Shown here piece after piece: positions 25,420 through 37,040 of a DNA stretch of 64,000 nucleotides. The stretch lies in contig NZ_JAAAKV010000005.1 of NCBI RefSeq assembly GCF_009905725.1, positions 310,001 through 374,000 of the forward strand. The letters run 5' to 3'. Positions within the stretch are counted from its first letter, which is position 1, and each line of letters begins with the position of its first letter. The notes beneath the pieces are model-generated. The model had not been told where the DNA came from. It did no database searches and saw only the letters and a program-made list of their open reading frames with translations. The DNA comes from Emticicia sp. CRIBPO (GTDB lineage: Bacteria > Bacteroidota > Bacteroidia > Cytophagales > Spirosomataceae). Made by a program: the position numbers and the translations under genes.

Positions 25420-25524
25420 CTTCACTGCGATTTTTGATAGCTAAAATTTACAGGATCGGGCATCCACGCCTTATTTTAGCATAGTCAAGTAATTTAAATT
25501 TTTAACATTTAAACATTTAAAACC

Positions 25525-28500
25525 TTGAATTTGACAGAAACCGGAAGGAAGACTTTTGCAAGTGTTCAACCCGTACTGGAATATCCTGACTTTTTGGATA
25601 TTCAGCTGCAATCATTTACCGAATTTTTCCAGATTGATACCCCAGCCGAAAGCCGTCGTGCCGAAGGTCTGTATCAGGTATTCATGGATAACTTTCCGAT
25701 TGCTGACTCACGGGAAAATTACGTACTGGAGTTCGTCGATTATACCATCGACCAACCAAAATACTCTGTGGATGAATGTATCGACAGAGGCTTAACATAT
25801 TCTGTGCCGCTGAAAGCCAAACTTCGTTTGCTTTGTAATGACTCAGATAATGAAGATTTCGAAACCATCGAGCAGGAGGTATTCTTAGGTAATATCCCTT
25901 ACATGACCGGAAGAGGTTCTTTCGTCATCAATGGTGCGGAAAGGGTTATCGTTTCTCAACTTCACAGATCGCCGGGTGTATTCTTCTCTATGAGCAAGCA
26001 TACCAACGGTACCAAACTTTACTCTGCCCGTGTTATCCCGATGAAGGGTTCATGGATCGAGTTCTCTACTGACGTAAACAACGTCATGTATGCCTATATC
26101 GACCGTAAAAAGAAGTTTCCTGTAACCACCCTGCTTCGTTCAATCGGATTTGGTTCGGATAAGGAAATTCTTGATTTATTTGGTCTTTCTGAAGAGGTGA
26201 AAGCCACTAAAGAAAATCTTAAAAACGTTGTTGGCCGTAAACTGGCTGCAAGGGTTCTTAAAACATGGACTGAAGACTTCGTGGATGAAGACACCGGTGA
26301 GGTGGTTTCAATCGACAGGAATGAAGTTATCCTTGAAAGGGACTCTATCATCTCTGAAAGTGATGTGGCTACGATCCTTGATACGGAGCAGAAATCGGTT
26401 ATCCTTCATAAAGAAGATGCCAACGTTGCCGAGTTCAACATCATTTACAATACACTACAGAAAGATAGCTCGAACTCTGAAAAAGAGGCTGTTGAGCAAA
26501 TATACCGTCAGCTGAGAAACACTGAAGCACCTGATGAGGCTACTGCCCGTGAGATTATTCAGGGTCTGTTCTTCTCTGACAAGAGATATGACCTGGGTGA
26601 AGTAGGCCGTTACAGGGTTAACACCAAACTTAACCTGACTACAGATCTTGAAACAAGGGTATTAACTACTGAAGATATTATCTCTATCGTGAAATATCTG
26701 ATCGGTTTGATCAACTCTAAAGCCGTTGTCGATGATATCGATCACCTTTCCAATCGTCGTGTTCGTACGGTAGGAGAGCAGTTGTCAGGACAATTCGGCG
26801 TTGGTCTTGCCCGTATGGCCCGTACCATCAAAGAAAGGATGAACGTAAGGGATAATGAAGACTTCAAGCCTGTTGACCTGATCAACGCGAGAACGCTTTC
26901 TTCTGTTATCAACTCGTTCTTCGGTACCAACCAGCTTTCTCAGTTTATGGACCAGACCAACCCTCTTGCTGAAATTACGCACAAACGTCGTATGTCAGCA
27001 CTTGGACCAGGAGGTCTTTCAAGAGAAAGAGCAGGTTTCGAGGTTCGTGACGTTCACTATACTCACTATGGCCGTCTTTGTACCATTGAAACTCCGGAAG
27101 GACCAAACATCGGTCTGATTTCCTCACTTTGTACTTTCGCTAAGGTCAATTCAATGGGATTCATTGAAACGCCTTATATGAAAATCGAAGAAGGTAAAAT
27201 CACCGGAACCATCGAATACCTGACAGCTGAAGAAGAAGACGGTAAAAACATCGCCATGGCAACAGCCGACGTGGATGAAGCCGGTAACTTTACCGTAGGT
27301 AGCCTGAAATGTAGATATGAAGGGGATTTCCCATTGAAAAACCCTAATGATATTGAGTTCATGGATATTGCTCCTAACCAGATCGTATCTGTGGCCGCTT
27401 CGCTGATTCCTTTCCTTGAGCATGATGATGCCAACCGTGCCCTGATGGGTTCGAACATGCAACGTCAGGCTGTTCCTTTGTTCAGACCTGAGGCTCCTAT
27501 CGTAGGAACAGGTTTGGAAGGAAGACTGGCGAGAGATTCACGTACGCTGATTGTAGCGGAAGGCGAAGGATTTATTGAATACGTGGATGCTGAGAAAATT
27601 GTGGTAAACTATGACTGGAACAGCGATCAGACACTTGTAAACTTTGACACCAATGTTAAAACTTACAACCTGATTAAATTCCGCAGAACCAACCAGGATA
27701 CCTGTATCAACCTTCACCCGATTGTTCTTAAAGGACAAAAAGTGAAAAAAGGTCAGATCCTGGTAGAAGGATACGCAACTCAGGGTGGTGAATTAGCCCT
27801 TGGACGTAACCTTCAGGTAGCCTTCATGCCTTGGCAGGGATATAACTTTGAGGATGCGATCGTGATTTCGGAGAGAGTGGTTCGTGAGGATATCTTTACC
27901 TCTATCCACATCGAAGAGTTCGACCTTGAAGTAAGAGATACCAAAAGAGGAGAAGAAGAGCTTACTGCTGAAATCCCGAACGTTTCGGAAGAAACCGTTA
28001 AAAATCTTGATGAAAACGGTATCGTAAGAGTAGGTACCCACATCAAAGAAGGAGATATCCTGATCGGTAAGATCACTCCGAAAGGAGAGTCTGATCCGAC
28101 TCCGGAGGAAAAACTACTTCGTGCCATCTTTGGTGACAAAGCCGGTGATGTGAAAGATGCTTCGAAAAAGGCTCCGCCATCGTTAAGAGGTGTGGTTATC
28201 GATACCAAACTTTTCTCAAGACCATCTAAAGAAGAAAGAGTTAAACATAAAGAAGAATTGAAAGTGTTGATGAAACAACACAGCAAATCTTTGATGGCTC
28301 TTAAATCTGTGATGATTGATAAAATGACCGAATTGCTTGACGGTCAAACCGGTAACGGTGTTAAGCACAAATTCGGAGAAGAACTGATTTCTAAAGGAAT
28401 GAAGTTCAATAAATCAAACATTTCTAATAACCTGTTCCCTGAAAAGAACCCGTTTGTGGATGAAAGCTCATACAATGTGCCGGAAGAAGCAAACCTTTTG

Positions 28501-29382
28501 GGTGATATCATTCTTGAAGGATGGACTGGTGACGATCACCTGAACTCGCAACTGGTTAAGCTGGTGAAAAACTATCTTGCCAAACGCAGTGAGCTGATCG
28601 GGGTTTACAAAAGAGAAAGATTCGTACTTGAAGTAGGTGATGAGCTTCCTGCAGGTATCGTGAAACTGGCCAAAGTTTACATCGCTAAGAAACGTAAGTT
28701 GAAAGTGGGTGATAAAATGGCGGGTCGCCACGGTAACAAAGGGGTTGTGGCAAGGATCGTCCGTGACGAAGACATGCCGTTCCTTGAAGACGGAAGCCCG
28801 ATGGATATCGTTCTTAACCCGCTTGGTGTACCTTCAAGGATGAACATCGGACAGCTTTATGAAGTTGTTTTAGGATGGGCCGGAAGGAAACTGGGTCGCA
28901 GATATGCAACGCCTATTTTTGACGGAGCTTCAACTGAAGAGGTAGCTAACGAATTGAAAGAAGCTGGTTTAGCTGAATTTGGACGTACGCAATTATATAA
29001 CGGTCTTACAGGAGAGCCGTTTGACCAGAAAGTAACAGTAGGTATCATGTACATGCTGAAACTGGGTCACCTGGTAGATGATAAGATGCACGCCCGTTCA
29101 ATCGGACCATACTCATTGATTACGCAACAGCCATTGGGTGGTAAAGCTCAGTTTGGTGGTCAGCGTTTTGGTGAGATGGAGGTGTGGGCTCTTGAGGCCT
29201 TCGGTGCTTCTCATATTCTTCGTGAGATTCTGACCCTTAAGTCAGATGACGTAATCGGACGTGCAAAAGCTTATGAAGCGATTGTGAAAGGTGAAAACCT
29301 TCCTAAAGCGAACATTCCTGAATCATTCAACGTATTGGTTCATGAATTGAGAGGTTTGGCTCTGGAAATCACCTTGAAGTAA
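25525..29382 (+). CDS. rpoB: DNA-directed RNA polymerase subunit beta
   Basis: The 1285-residue beta subunit is complete. The rifampicin region reads [29 protein letters not shown] with the usual sensitive-type Asp, His and Ser. The catalytic-face blocks GRHGNKGVV and [21 protein letters not shown] and the C-terminal ETRVLTTED and [12 protein letters not shown] regions are present. In-frame TAA at 25510 excludes an upstream ATG, so the start is TTG at 25525 (or 25531). It lies 274 bp after the island and 37 bp before rpoC. Confidence 0.98.
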   Translation: MNLTETGRKTFASVQPVLEYPDFLDIQLQSFTEFFQIDTPAESRRAEGLYQVFMDNFPIADSRENYVLEFVDYTIDQPKYSVDECIDRGLTYSVPLKAKLRLLCNDSDNEDFETIEQEVFLGNIPYMTGRGSFVINGAERVIVSQLHRSPGVFFSMSKHTNGTKLYSARVIPMKGSWIEFSTDVNNVMYAYIDRKKKFPVTTLLRSIGFGSDKEILDLFGLSEEVKATKENLKNVVGRKLAARVLKTWTEDFVDEDTGEVVSIDRNEVILERDSIISESDVATILDTEQKSVILHKEDANVAEFNIIYNTLQKDSSNSEKEAVEQIYRQLRNTEAPDEATAREIIQGLFFSDKRYDLGEVGRYRVNTKLNLTTDLETRVLTTEDIISIVKYLIGLINSKAVVDDIDHLSNRRVRTVGEQLSGQFGVGLARMARTIKERMNVRDNEDFKPVDLINARTLSSVINSFFGTNQLSQFMDQTNPLAEITHKRRMSALGPGGLSRERAGFEVRDVHYTHYGRLCTIETPEGPNIGLISSLCTFAKVNSMGFIETPYMKIEEGKITGTIEYLTAEEEDGKNIAMATADVDEAGNFTVGSLKCRYEGDFPLKNPNDIEFMDIAPNQIVSVAASLIPFLEHDDANRALMGSNMQRQAVPLFRPEAPIVGTGLEGRLARDSRTLIVAEGEGFIEYVDAEKIVVNYDWNSDQTLVNFDTNVKTYNLIKFRRTNQDTCINLHPIVLKGQKVKKGQILVEGYATQGGELALGRNLQVAFMPWQGYNFEDAIVISERVVREDIFTSIHIEEFDLEVRDTKRGEEELTAEIPNVSEETVKNLDENGIVRVGTHIKEGDILIGKITPKGESDPTPEEKLLRAIFGDKAGDVKDASKKAPPSLRGVVIDTKLFSRPSKEERVKHKEELKVLMKQHSKSLMALKSVMIDKMTELLDGQTGNGVKHKFGEELISKGMKFNKSNISNNLFPEKNPFVDESSYNVPEEANLLGDIILEGWTGDDHLNSQLVKLVKNYLAKRSELIGVYKRERFVLEVGDELPAGIVKLAKVYIAKKRKLKVGDKMAGRHGNKGVVARIVRDEDMPFLEDGSPMDIVLNPLGVPSRMNIGQLYEVVLGWAGRKLGRRYATPIFDGASTEEVANELKEAGLAEFGRTQLYNGLTGEPFDQKVTVGIMYMLKLGHLVDDKMHARSIGPYSLITQQPLGGKAQFGGQRFGEMEVWALEAFGASHILREILTLKSDDVIGRAKAYEAIVKGENLPKANIPESFNVLVHELRGLALEITLK

Positions 29383-29419
29383 TTTAAACAGAATCATTTT
29401 CATATAAAAAATTTAGAAA

Positions 29420-32400
29420 ATGTCATTAAAGAAAAACAAAAAGCTAAACAGCGATTTTAATAGCATCACCATTAGTTTGGCCTCTCCGGAATCAATCCTG
29501 GAGGGATCATTCGGTGAGGTTACCCAACCGGAAACGATCAACTACAGAACCTACAAACCAGAAATGGGAGGTCTTTTCTGTGAGCGTATTTTCGGACCTG
29601 TAAAGGACTGGGAATGTCACTGTGGTAAATACAAAAGAATTCGTTACAAAGGCATCATCTGCGACCGTTGTGGTGTTGAAGTAACCGAGAAAAAAGTCCG
29701 TCGTGAAAGAATGGGACACATCGAATTGGTTGTGCCTGTTGCTCACATCTGGTACTTCAGAAGTTTACCGAACAAAATCGGTTACCTTCTGGGATTATCT
29801 TCCAAGAAACTGGATCAGGTTATCTACTACGAAAGATACGTGGTAGTGCAGGCTGGTATCAAAGAGGAAGACGGTGTTTCTTACATGGATTTCTTAACAG
29901 AAGAGGAGTATCTTGATCATCTTGACAAATTGCCGAGAGAAAATCAGCTGCTTCCTGACGAAGATCCTAATAAGTTCATCGCTAAAATGGGAGCAGATGC
30001 TTTGCAGATGCTTCTTTCAAGATTGAAACTGGACGAGCTTTCATACGAATTGCGTCACCAGGCAGCTACTGATACTTCTCAGCAGCGTAAAGCCGAAGCT
30101 CTTAAGAGATTGAGAGTGGTTGAAGCTTTCCGTGATGCCAATTCCCGTATCGAAAACAGACCTGAATGGATGATCATCCGTATGGTGCCTGTTATTCCAC
30201 CTGAATTGCGTCCGTTAGTGCCTCTTGATGGTGGCCGTTTTGCAACATCTGACCTGAACGATCTTTACAGAAGGGTGATTATCCGTAACAACCGTTTGAA
30301 AAGACTGTTGGAAATCAAAGCTCCGGAGGTAATCCTTCGTAACGAGAAACGTATGCTTCAGGAGGCTGTTGATTCACTTTTTGATAACTCAAGAAAAGTC
30401 AACGCCGTAAGATCTGATGGTAACCGTGCCCTGAAATCACTTTCAGACATGCTGAAAGGTAAGCAAGGCCGTTTCCGTCAAAACCTTTTGGGTAAAAGGG
30501 TCGATTATTCAGGACGTTCGGTAATCGTGGTAGGACCAGAGCTTAAACTACATGAGTGTGGTCTTCCTAAAGATATGGCGGCTGAATTATTCAAACCGTT
30601 TATCATCAGAAAACTGATCGAAAGAGGTATCGTTAAAACGGTAAAATCTGCGAAGAAAATAGTAGATCGCAAAGACGCTGTAATCTGGGATATCCTTGAA
30701 AATGTATTGAAAGGACACCCTGTATTGCTAAACCGTGCTCCTACACTTCACCGTCTGGGTATCCAGGCGTTCCAGCCGAAACTGGTAGAAGGTAAGGCGA
30801 TCCAGTTACACCCGTTGGTTTGTACAGCCTTTAACGCTGACTTTGACGGTGACCAGATGGCTGTTCACGTTCCGCTTGGACAGGAAGCCATTATGGAAGC
30901 CTCAGTGTTGATGTTGTCATCACATAACATTCTTAACCCTGCCAACGGTGCACCGATCACGGTACCATCACAAGACATGGTGTTAGGTCTGTATTATGTA
31001 ACCAAAGGCAAGAGAACAACTCCAGAAGAGAAAATCCTGGGAGAAGGCATGACTTTCTACTCAGCTGAGGAAGTAATCATCGCCCTTAACGAAGGACAGA
31101 TCTCGAAACATGCTTATATCAAGGTAAAAGTTAAAGTTAAAAATGAGAATGGTGAATTAGTTGACCAGATCATCGAAACTGTTGCCGGTAGAGTATTGTT
31201 CAACCAGTTTGTTCCTGAGAAAGTCGGATACATCAATGAACTGTTGACGAAGAAAAAACTTCAGAAAATCATTGGTCAGGTATTCAAAGAAGTAAGCTTT
31301 GCCCGTACGGCCCAGTTCCTTGACGAAATCAAAGAACTAGGATTCCAGTCGGCATTTAAAGGTGGTTTGTCTATCGGTCTGGGTGATATCATGATCCCTG
31401 AAGAAAAACAATCACTGATTGAAAATGCCCGTGGCGAAGTAGAAGAAGTACAGAATAACTACATGTTTGGTATCATTACCGAGCGTGAAAGATATAACCA
31501 GATCATCGATATCTGGACCCGTGTCAATACAAGATTGCGTGAGACTTTGTTGCACCAACTTGAAAATGACCGTCAGGGCTTTAACCCGGTTTACATGATG
31601 ATGCACTCCGGAGCCCGTGGTTCTCAGGAGCAGATTCGTCAGCTGGGTGGTATGAGGGGTCTTATGGCCAAGCCTCAGAAGAACATTGCAGGTTCGGTAG
31701 GAGAGATCATTGAGAACCCGATTCTTTCTAACTTTAAGGAAGGTCTTGACGTTCTTGAGTACTTTATCTCTACCCACGGTGCCCGTAAAGGTCTTGCCGA
31801 TACAGCCCTTAAAACTGCCGATGCCGGTTACCTGACCAGACGTTTGCATGACGTTGCTCAGGACGTGGTAGTCAATGAAGAAGATTGCGGTACTTTGAGA
31901 GGTATCAATGTTTCTGCCCTGAAAGAAAATGAAGATGTGATCGAGCCATTATCTGAAAGGATTCTTGGACGTACGTCTGTTCATGACATTATCGATCCTT
32001 TAACCAAGGAGCTTATTGTATTGGCAGGTGACGAAATCACTGAAGAAATTGCTGACAGAATTGATCAGACAGCCATTGAAACCATCGAGATCCGTTCTCC
32101 TTTGACTTGCGAAACCCGTACAGGTATCTGTGGTAAATGTTACGGACGTAACCTAGCCTCAGGCAGAATGGCGGATGTCGGAGAAGCTGTGGGTGTAATT
32201 GCCTCTCAGTCTATCGGTGAGCCGGGTACACAGTTGACGCTCCGTACTTTCCACACAGGGGGTACTGCGATGAACGTTTCTGTTGAAGCGAACATTAAAG
32301 CGAAGTTTGCCGGTAAACTGGATTTCGAAGATATCAGAACAGTTGATTCAATTGATAAAGAAGGAAATCCTGCAGTGATCGTTATCGGTCGTCGTGGTGA

Positions 32401-33721
32401 AGTAAGAATTATCGATCCTGAATCTAAACAAATCCTTATTTCCAACATTGTTCCTTACGGTTCAACATTGGTTGTTAAGGAAGGTCAGACCGTTAAAAAA
32501 GGTGAGCAGATCTGTCACTGGGATCAGTTTAACGCCGTTATCCTTTCTGAAATGGACGGGGTAGTTGCTTATGATTCCATCGAAGAAGGTATTACTTATC
32601 GTGAAGAAGCCGATGAACAAACCGGTTTCCGTGATAAAGTAATCACAGACTCTAAAGACAGAGCTAAAAACCCGAGTGTGATCGTTAAAGGCGGAGAAGA
32701 AAAAGAATATAACCTTCCGGTAAGTGCACGTCTGATGGTTGAAGACGGACAGGTGATCAAAGCAGGTCAGATCCTTGCCAAGATCCCTAGAGCGATCAAC
32801 ATGAACCGCGATATCACCGGTGGTCTTCCGAGGGTAACAGAGCTTTTCGAAGCACGTAACCCTTCCAACCCTGCGGTTGTTTCTGAAATCGACGGTGTGG
32901 TATCTTATGGTACTATCAAACGTGGTAACAGAGAGATTTACGTAGAGGCTAAGGATGGTACCAAAATGAAATACATGGTATCTCTTTCTAAACTGATCCT
33001 TGTTCAGGAAGGTGACTTTATCCGTGCGGGTGAGCCGTTATCAGATGGAGCCATTACTCCGGCAGACATTTTGAGAATTAAAGGACCTACTGCTGTTCAG
33101 GAATACCTGGTTGATGAAACTCAGGCAGTATACCGTCAGCAAGGGGTAAAAATCTCGGACAAACACATTGAGGTGATCGTGCGTCAGATGATGCAGAAAG
33201 TCGATATGATTGATGCCGGTGATACTTCATTCCTTGAAATGCAGGCTATCGACAAATGGACATTCCGTGAAGAAAACGACAGAATCATCGATAAAAAGGT
33301 GGTTGTAGATGCTGGTGCATCTGAAGTTTTCAAACCGGGTCAGATCATCACCAACCGTGAATTCAGAGATGAAAACGGAAGGCTGAAACGTGAAGACAAA
33401 AAACAAATGACTGTAAGAGATGCTCAGGCGGCAGTTTCTCAGGTAATGCTTCAGGGTATTACGACTGCTTCATTGGGTACTGAATCGTTCATTTCTGCGG
33501 CATCGTTCCAGGAAACTACCAAGGTACTTTCTGAAGCAGCCGTGAAAGGAAAACGTGATGATCTTGAAGGTCTGAAAGAAAACGTTATCGTTGGTCACCT
33601 GATTCCTGCCGGAACAGGTAGAAGAACTTACCAGTCTATCATAATTGGTTCAAAAGAAGAACTTGAAGCAGCTAAAGAAAGAAGGGTAATCGAACCGAGA
33701 AAACGTGAGTACGTAGATTAA
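29420..33721 (+). CDS. rpoC: DNA-directed RNA polymerase subunit beta'
   Basis: At 1433 residues it has the N-terminal zinc finger ([24 protein letters not shown]), the active-site Mg2+ loop [15 protein letters not shown], the trigger-loop region [18 protein letters not shown] and the second zinc cluster ([13 protein letters not shown]). It is co-transcribed with rpoB and ends at a strong terminator. Nothing is unusual. Confidence 0.98.
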   Translation: MSLKKNKKLNSDFNSITISLASPESILEGSFGEVTQPETINYRTYKPEMGGLFCERIFGPVKDWECHCGKYKRIRYKGIICDRCGVEVTEKKVRRERMGHIELVVPVAHIWYFRSLPNKIGYLLGLSSKKLDQVIYYERYVVVQAGIKEEDGVSYMDFLTEEEYLDHLDKLPRENQLLPDEDPNKFIAKMGADALQMLLSRLKLDELSYELRHQAATDTSQQRKAEALKRLRVVEAFRDANSRIENRPEWMIIRMVPVIPPELRPLVPLDGGRFATSDLNDLYRRVIIRNNRLKRLLEIKAPEVILRNEKRMLQEAVDSLFDNSRKVNAVRSDGNRALKSLSDMLKGKQGRFRQNLLGKRVDYSGRSVIVVGPELKLHECGLPKDMAAELFKPFIIRKLIERGIVKTVKSAKKIVDRKDAVIWDILENVLKGHPVLLNRAPTLHRLGIQAFQPKLVEGKAIQLHPLVCTAFNADFDGDQMAVHVPLGQEAIMEASVLMLSSHNILNPANGAPITVPSQDMVLGLYYVTKGKRTTPEEKILGEGMTFYSAEEVIIALNEGQISKHAYIKVKVKVKNENGELVDQIIETVAGRVLFNQFVPEKVGYINELLTKKKLQKIIGQVFKEVSFARTAQFLDEIKELGFQSAFKGGLSIGLGDIMIPEEKQSLIENARGEVEEVQNNYMFGIITERERYNQIIDIWTRVNTRLRETLLHQLENDRQGFNPVYMMMHSGARGSQEQIRQLGGMRGLMAKPQKNIAGSVGEIIENPILSNFKEGLDVLEYFISTHGARKGLADTALKTADAGYLTRRLHDVAQDVVVNEEDCGTLRGINVSALKENEDVIEPLSERILGRTSVHDIIDPLTKELIVLAGDEITEEIADRIDQTAIETIEIRSPLTCETRTGICGKCYGRNLASGRMADVGEAVGVIASQSIGEPGTQLTLRTFHTGGTAMNVSVEANIKAKFAGKLDFEDIRTVDSIDKEGNPAVIVIGRRGEVRIIDPESKQILISNIVPYGSTLVVKEGQTVKKGEQICHWDQFNAVILSEMDGVVAYDSIEEGITYREEADEQTGFRDKVITDSKDRAKNPSVIVKGGEEKEYNLPVSARLMVEDGQVIKAGQILAKIPRAINMNRDITGGLPRVTELFEARNPSNPAVVSEIDGVVSYGTIKRGNREIYVEAKDGTKMKYMVSLSKLILVQEGDFIRAGEPLSDGAITPADILRIKGPTAVQEYLVDETQAVYRQQGVKISDKHIEVIVRQMMQKVDMIDAGDTSFLEMQAIDKWTFREENDRIIDKKVVVDAGASEVFKPGQIITNREFRDENGRLKREDKKQMTVRDAQAAVSQVMLQGITTASLGTESFISAASFQETTKVLSEAAVKGKRDDLEGLKENVIVGHLIPAGTGRRTYQSIIIGSKEELEAAKERRVIEPRKREYVD

Positions 33722-33725
33722 TAAA

Positions 33726-33757
33726 TGAAACAAATGACGGAAACGTCATCCGTTTCA
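33726..33757 (+). repeat. Hairpin without T-tract just after rpoC
   Basis: TGAAAC-aa-ATGACG, loop GAAA, CGTCAT-cc-GTTTCA: two 6-bp helices with an internal loop, 4 nt after the rpoC stop. It is not a terminator by itself and may protect the mRNA 3' end. Confidence 0.55.
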
Positions 33758-33776
33758 GGATTAGTATGAATTTAAA

Positions 33777-33812
33777 AGAGGGTTGACCATTTGCTGGTCA
33801 GCCCTCTTTTTT
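33777..33812 (+). terminator. Rho-independent terminator of rpoBC
   Basis: AGAGGGTTGACCA (33777-33789) pairs with TGGTCAGCCCTCT (33795-33807) with one G-T pair, then TTTTT. Confidence 0.92.
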
Positions 33813-33910
33813 GTCGTATAGTCCAACATTCAGCTTGCTTATAATGCTCCTGAATCGTGTAAAGATACTTTTAAAGAATTTAACGATTCTTTTTTAATAT
33901 TTTTAAGACT

Positions 33911-34080
33911 TACTTTTGAATTTGGGGATAAAAATTAATAAATTTGTTAGTTGTATGTGCCGGAAGGCATATCATTGAAAGAGAATTAAGACATCATCCC
34001 TTAAAAGGTGATTTATCATAGGTTAAAGTATTTTCGTCTCAGAAAGGCATTTGGGTTTCCTAAATGTCTTTTTATTTTTT
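33911..34080 (+). ncRNA. Candidate small structured RNA
   Basis: No protein gene fits 33813-34317. A TACTTTTG -7 box (33911-33918) is followed by three hairpins: ATGTGCC/GGCATAT with a GGAA loop (33955-33972), ATCA-t-CC/GG-TGAT (33993-34012), and an intrinsic terminator AGGCATTT/AAATGTCT with a GG/CC extension and a long T tract (34045-34080). This would give an RNA of about 155 nt. The -33 element is poor and no known RNA family was recognised. Confidence 0.4.
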
Positions 34081-34214
34081 GTAGACGCAAGCCATAAGCT
34101 TTCAATCCCGGAAATGCTTGATTAATGATATTAAGCTTAAAAGAAAATATTGGTTTCCAAGCCTCTGAACGCTTGTACGATAATGTTAACAGATAACTTT
34201 TCAGTCTCCACATT

Positions 34215-34308
34215 CAATCATTGAGGCATTCAGTCATTGGTTATCAGCCATGACTTGGCAATTAAGTTATTCATTACCTTTATACAATCACTGAGGCATT
34301 CAATCATT
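34215..34308. repeat. 24-bp imperfect direct repeat
   Basis: CAATCATTGAGGCATTCAGT... at 34215-34238 recurs at 34285-34308 with two mismatches; the start-to-start distance is 70 bp. The flanks contain further CATTCA/TCATT fragments. It lies just past the 3' end of the response regulator gene and has unknown meaning. Confidence 0.6.
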
Positions 34309-34317
34309 CAAAACTAA

Positions 34318-34995
34318 TCAGCAGATCAGCTTAAACCCTTCCCCATGAAGGTTAAGAATCTGAATGGAGGTGTCGTTTTTGAGGTGTTTTCTCAGCTTTG
34401 TGATGTAGACATCCATACTTCTGGCATTGAAATAGGAATCGTCTCCCCATATCAGCTTAAGGGCGTAGCTCCGGCTGATGGGTTTGTTTTTGTTTTGGCA
34501 GAACAGGTTGAGAAGCCCCGATTCTTTGGTTGTAAGCTTTTGTTTTGATCCATCCCATGACAACTCATGGTTCTCCGGATTAAACTCGTAGGTGCCGATG
34601 TTAAACGGCTGCGAAAGGTCCTTGGCTTCAGACTTGCCGGCACGTTTCATGATGGCTTTGATACGCATCAGAAGTTCTTCCATGCTGAAGGGTTTGGTGA
34701 TGTAATCGTCTGCACCGGCATTAAAACCGCGAAGAGTATCTTCCTGCATTGATTTGGCCGTAAGAAAAATGAGCGGCACTTCTTCGTTATTTAGGCGGAT
34801 TTCCTTTGCTAATGCGAAGCCGTCTTTCTTAGGCATCATGACGTCCAGGATACAGAAGTCAAAACTGTATTTCAGAAACAGGTCCATGCCTTCGTTCCCG
34901 TCTCTTGCCAACTCTACCTCATAGCCTTTGGCTATTAAATATTCTTGTAGTAATAATCCTAAATTAGGGTCGTCTTCGGCTAATAATATTTTCAT
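34318..34995 (-). CDS. OmpR-family response regulator
   Basis: The 225-residue protein has a receiver domain with acidic pocket Glu7-Asp8-Asp9, phospho-acceptor Asp51 (CILDVMMPKKDG), the Thr/Lys switch (FLTAKS, YITKPF), and a C-terminal winged helix (ARSMDVYITKLRKHLKNDTSIQILNLHGEGFKL). It is the transcription partner of the histidine kinase whose gene ends 7 bp upstream, so the two form one operon. Target genes and signal are unknown. Confidence 0.95.
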   Translation of the reverse strand: MKILLAEDDPNLGLLLQEYLIAKGYEVELARDGNEGMDLFLKYSFDFCILDVMMPKKDGFALAKEIRLNNEEVPLIFLTAKSMQEDTLRGFNAGADDYITKPFSMEELLMRIKAIMKRAGKSEAKDLSQPFNIGTYEFNPENHELSWDGSKQKLTTKESGLLNLFCQNKNKPISRSYALKLIWGDDSYFNARSMDVYITKLRKHLKNDTSIQILNLHGEGFKLIC

Positions 34996-35002
34996 TGATC
35001 TG

Positions 35003-36886
35003 TTAGTTTATGGTGGGTGCCTTAATCGGGTTCTCCAGGGGTAAAAATATCTCAAAAGTGCTTCCTTCGGTGGGTTTGCTGGTCACTTTAACATGACCGT
35101 TGTGCAACTCAACCATCTTTTTGACATAACTCAACCCCAGGCCAAAGCCTTTTACATCGTGAACATTTCCTGTCGGAACCCTGTAGAATTTCTCAAATAT
35201 GCGGCTCAGTTGTTCTTTGTTCATACCTATACCCTTGTCTTCCACTTTTAACATCAGCCCCTGGTTTGAATCAGCAGTGGTGATGGTAATTTCGGGTGTT
35301 TCTTTAGAATATTTGATGGCATTGTCCAGAATGTTGTAAACAATATTGGTAATGTGTACTTCGTCCCCGAGAAGAACCGGCTGACCGGCGTTCAGGTCCA
35401 TGTGCAGTCTACCACCTTTCTGTTCAATCTGTACACTCAGATTCTGAGAGACGTGTTCGATGATCTCATGAAGATTGACTTCATCCAGGTGCAGCTTCAC
35501 ATCACCTTTTTCCAGCAGGGCAATCTGCAATACTTTTTCCACTTGGTTACCGAGTCTTTTGTTTTCATCGTGTATGATGTTCAGATACCGCGTTGTTTTG
35601 CTTTTATCCATTCTTACCTGTTCATCTTTCATGACCTCCACAGCCAGTGATATAGTGGATATCGGCGTTTTCAGCTCATGGGTCATGTTATTGATGAAGT
35701 CGTTCTTGATGTTCGACAGTTTTTTCTGATTCAACATGGTGCTTACTGAGGAGAAAAAGATGCCGCCAATCATGAGGATCAGAAGGGCAGAAGTACCAAA
35801 TACTGACCACATGTTTCCTAAAATAAAGCTCTCTTTCTCCGGAAAATAAACATACAGAAACTGGTCCTGCACCATGGCATCGTTAGGAAACAGCCGGACA
35901 TTGTAAGATTTGGAAGCCAGCTGAGGATTAAAGTTGAGGGCATAAGACGTGAAAATCATGTTCCCGTTATTCTTGACACCATACTCAAACGGGATGGTAA
36001 TGCCATTGTTATGAAGCTCATGACGCAGCAATGTGTCCAGCATTTGCTGATTCAGCCTTTCATAAATATTACGGTTGCCTTTGATAAAATCCTTGAATAC
36101 ATCACGTACCAGTTCTGCCTTATTTTGTTTTTTCTCCAGGGCCACCTTGATGTTTTCCGTCGAAACCGGGGCCGGTTTGGAGACTTGTTTTTTTGAAAGC
36201 GAATCTCCTTTGGTATTAAACCTGAAGGTAAAACCTGAAGCAGAATTACCTAAGGGACCCAAAGTGCCATCCTGATTAAGGCTGTATTTTATGGTTTCGG
36301 AGGGGAGTTTCGGGAATCCAACCTGCTCATTCAGTGTATTGATTATCTCGTCAAGGCTTTCCTCACGATCAAAAATTTCATGGGCATTTTTATTGAACCT
36401 CTCCCACATCAGATTTTGCTCACTGAGCATATTTTTGATGAAATGAAGCCTGTTTTCAGGGAAAACGATAAGGTTCGGCCCGCCTATATCTGAAGGTAAA
36501 ATGGTTTTGCTTTCGTAGTAAATCTGATTATAATTCATCGGATTATGCTCTCCGTCATAGACATTAAGATCACCTGACGCCAGGTGATTCAGGCTATCCT
36601 GTGCAGAAGGTTTTCTATGCTGAGTTTTCCGTTTTGACGGTTTGGGCTCGGCATGGAGAATGGCCTGCAGACGCTTGTTTTCGTCAGCCTTTATTTTTTG
36701 ATTAGCCAGAAATATGACTTCCTGTTTCTCCACTTTCCGGATGGTTTCATAAAGAGATTCCATCACTTTCCGGTCAAACTGCTCTTTTTTAACCGCAAAA
36801 GCATTCTCTACCCAATACCATTGAAACCCGATGAGGCACAGCATGGCGAGAAACATCAACCCGATTAATACTTTAAAATTCTTCAA
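35003..36886 (-). CDS. Membrane sensor histidine kinase
   Basis: The 627-residue kinase has TM1 at about residues 5-24, a large periplasmic sensor region (about 30-360, unrecognised) and TM2 at about 362-381. The HisKA domain follows with His403 in NNMTHELKTPIS, then a HATPase domain with N (VYNILDNAIKYS), G1 (VEDKGIGM) and G2 (GFGLGLSYVKKM) boxes. There is no HAMP motif. It should phosphorylate the regulator encoded 7 bp downstream. The sensor region contains a Lys/Gln-rich low-complexity segment near residues 235-260. Confidence 0.94.
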   Translation of the reverse strand: MKNFKVLIGLMFLAMLCLIGFQWYWVENAFAVKKEQFDRKVMESLYETIRKVEKQEVIFLANQKIKADENKRLQAILHAEPKPSKRKTQHRKPSAQDSLNHLASGDLNVYDGEHNPMNYNQIYYESKTILPSDIGGPNLIVFPENRLHFIKNMLSEQNLMWERFNKNAHEIFDREESLDEIINTLNEQVGFPKLPSETIKYSLNQDGTLGPLGNSASGFTFRFNTKGDSLSKKQVSKPAPVSTENIKVALEKKQNKAELVRDVFKDFIKGNRNIYERLNQQMLDTLLRHELHNNGITIPFEYGVKNNGNMIFTSYALNFNPQLASKSYNVRLFPNDAMVQDQFLYVYFPEKESFILGNMWSVFGTSALLILMIGGIFFSSVSTMLNQKKLSNIKNDFINNMTHELKTPISTISLAVEVMKDEQVRMDKSKTTRYLNIIHDENKRLGNQVEKVLQIALLEKGDVKLHLDEVNLHEIIEHVSQNLSVQIEQKGGRLHMDLNAGQPVLLGDEVHITNIVYNILDNAIKYSKETPEITITTADSNQGLMLKVEDKGIGMNKEQLSRIFEKFYRVPTGNVHDVKGFGLGLSYVKKMVELHNGHVKVTSKPTEGSTFEIFLPLENPIKAPTIN

Positions 36887-37040
36887 AACTTAATACACCT
36901 GTTTATTGACTATCAAATTTAACGATTCTTCTGCTTAGAAAATGCGGGTTTAACACTTTTTAACTTCTGTCAAAACTTTATTTTTACTCAGAATTTACAT
37001 TCACATTCAGTAACTTACGTTCTTAAATCTATCCTTATCA

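Noticed and set aside
17608-25524. The rplL-rpoB island as an insertion sequence or integrative element
   Set aside because: No transposase, integrase, flanking target duplication or tRNA attachment site was seen; cargo genes only.
26880-27060. Possible rifampicin-resistance substitutions in rpoB
   Set aside because: The key Gln, Asp, His, Arg and Ser positions of the rifampicin region look wild type.
27813-28286. A 157-codon minus-strand ORF inside rpoB
   Set aside because: Ser/Leu-rich antisense shadow of a conserved coding region.
34016-34213. A 65-codon minus-strand ORF between rpoC and the response regulator
   Set aside because: It overlaps the candidate small RNA terminator, shows no domain and no start context.
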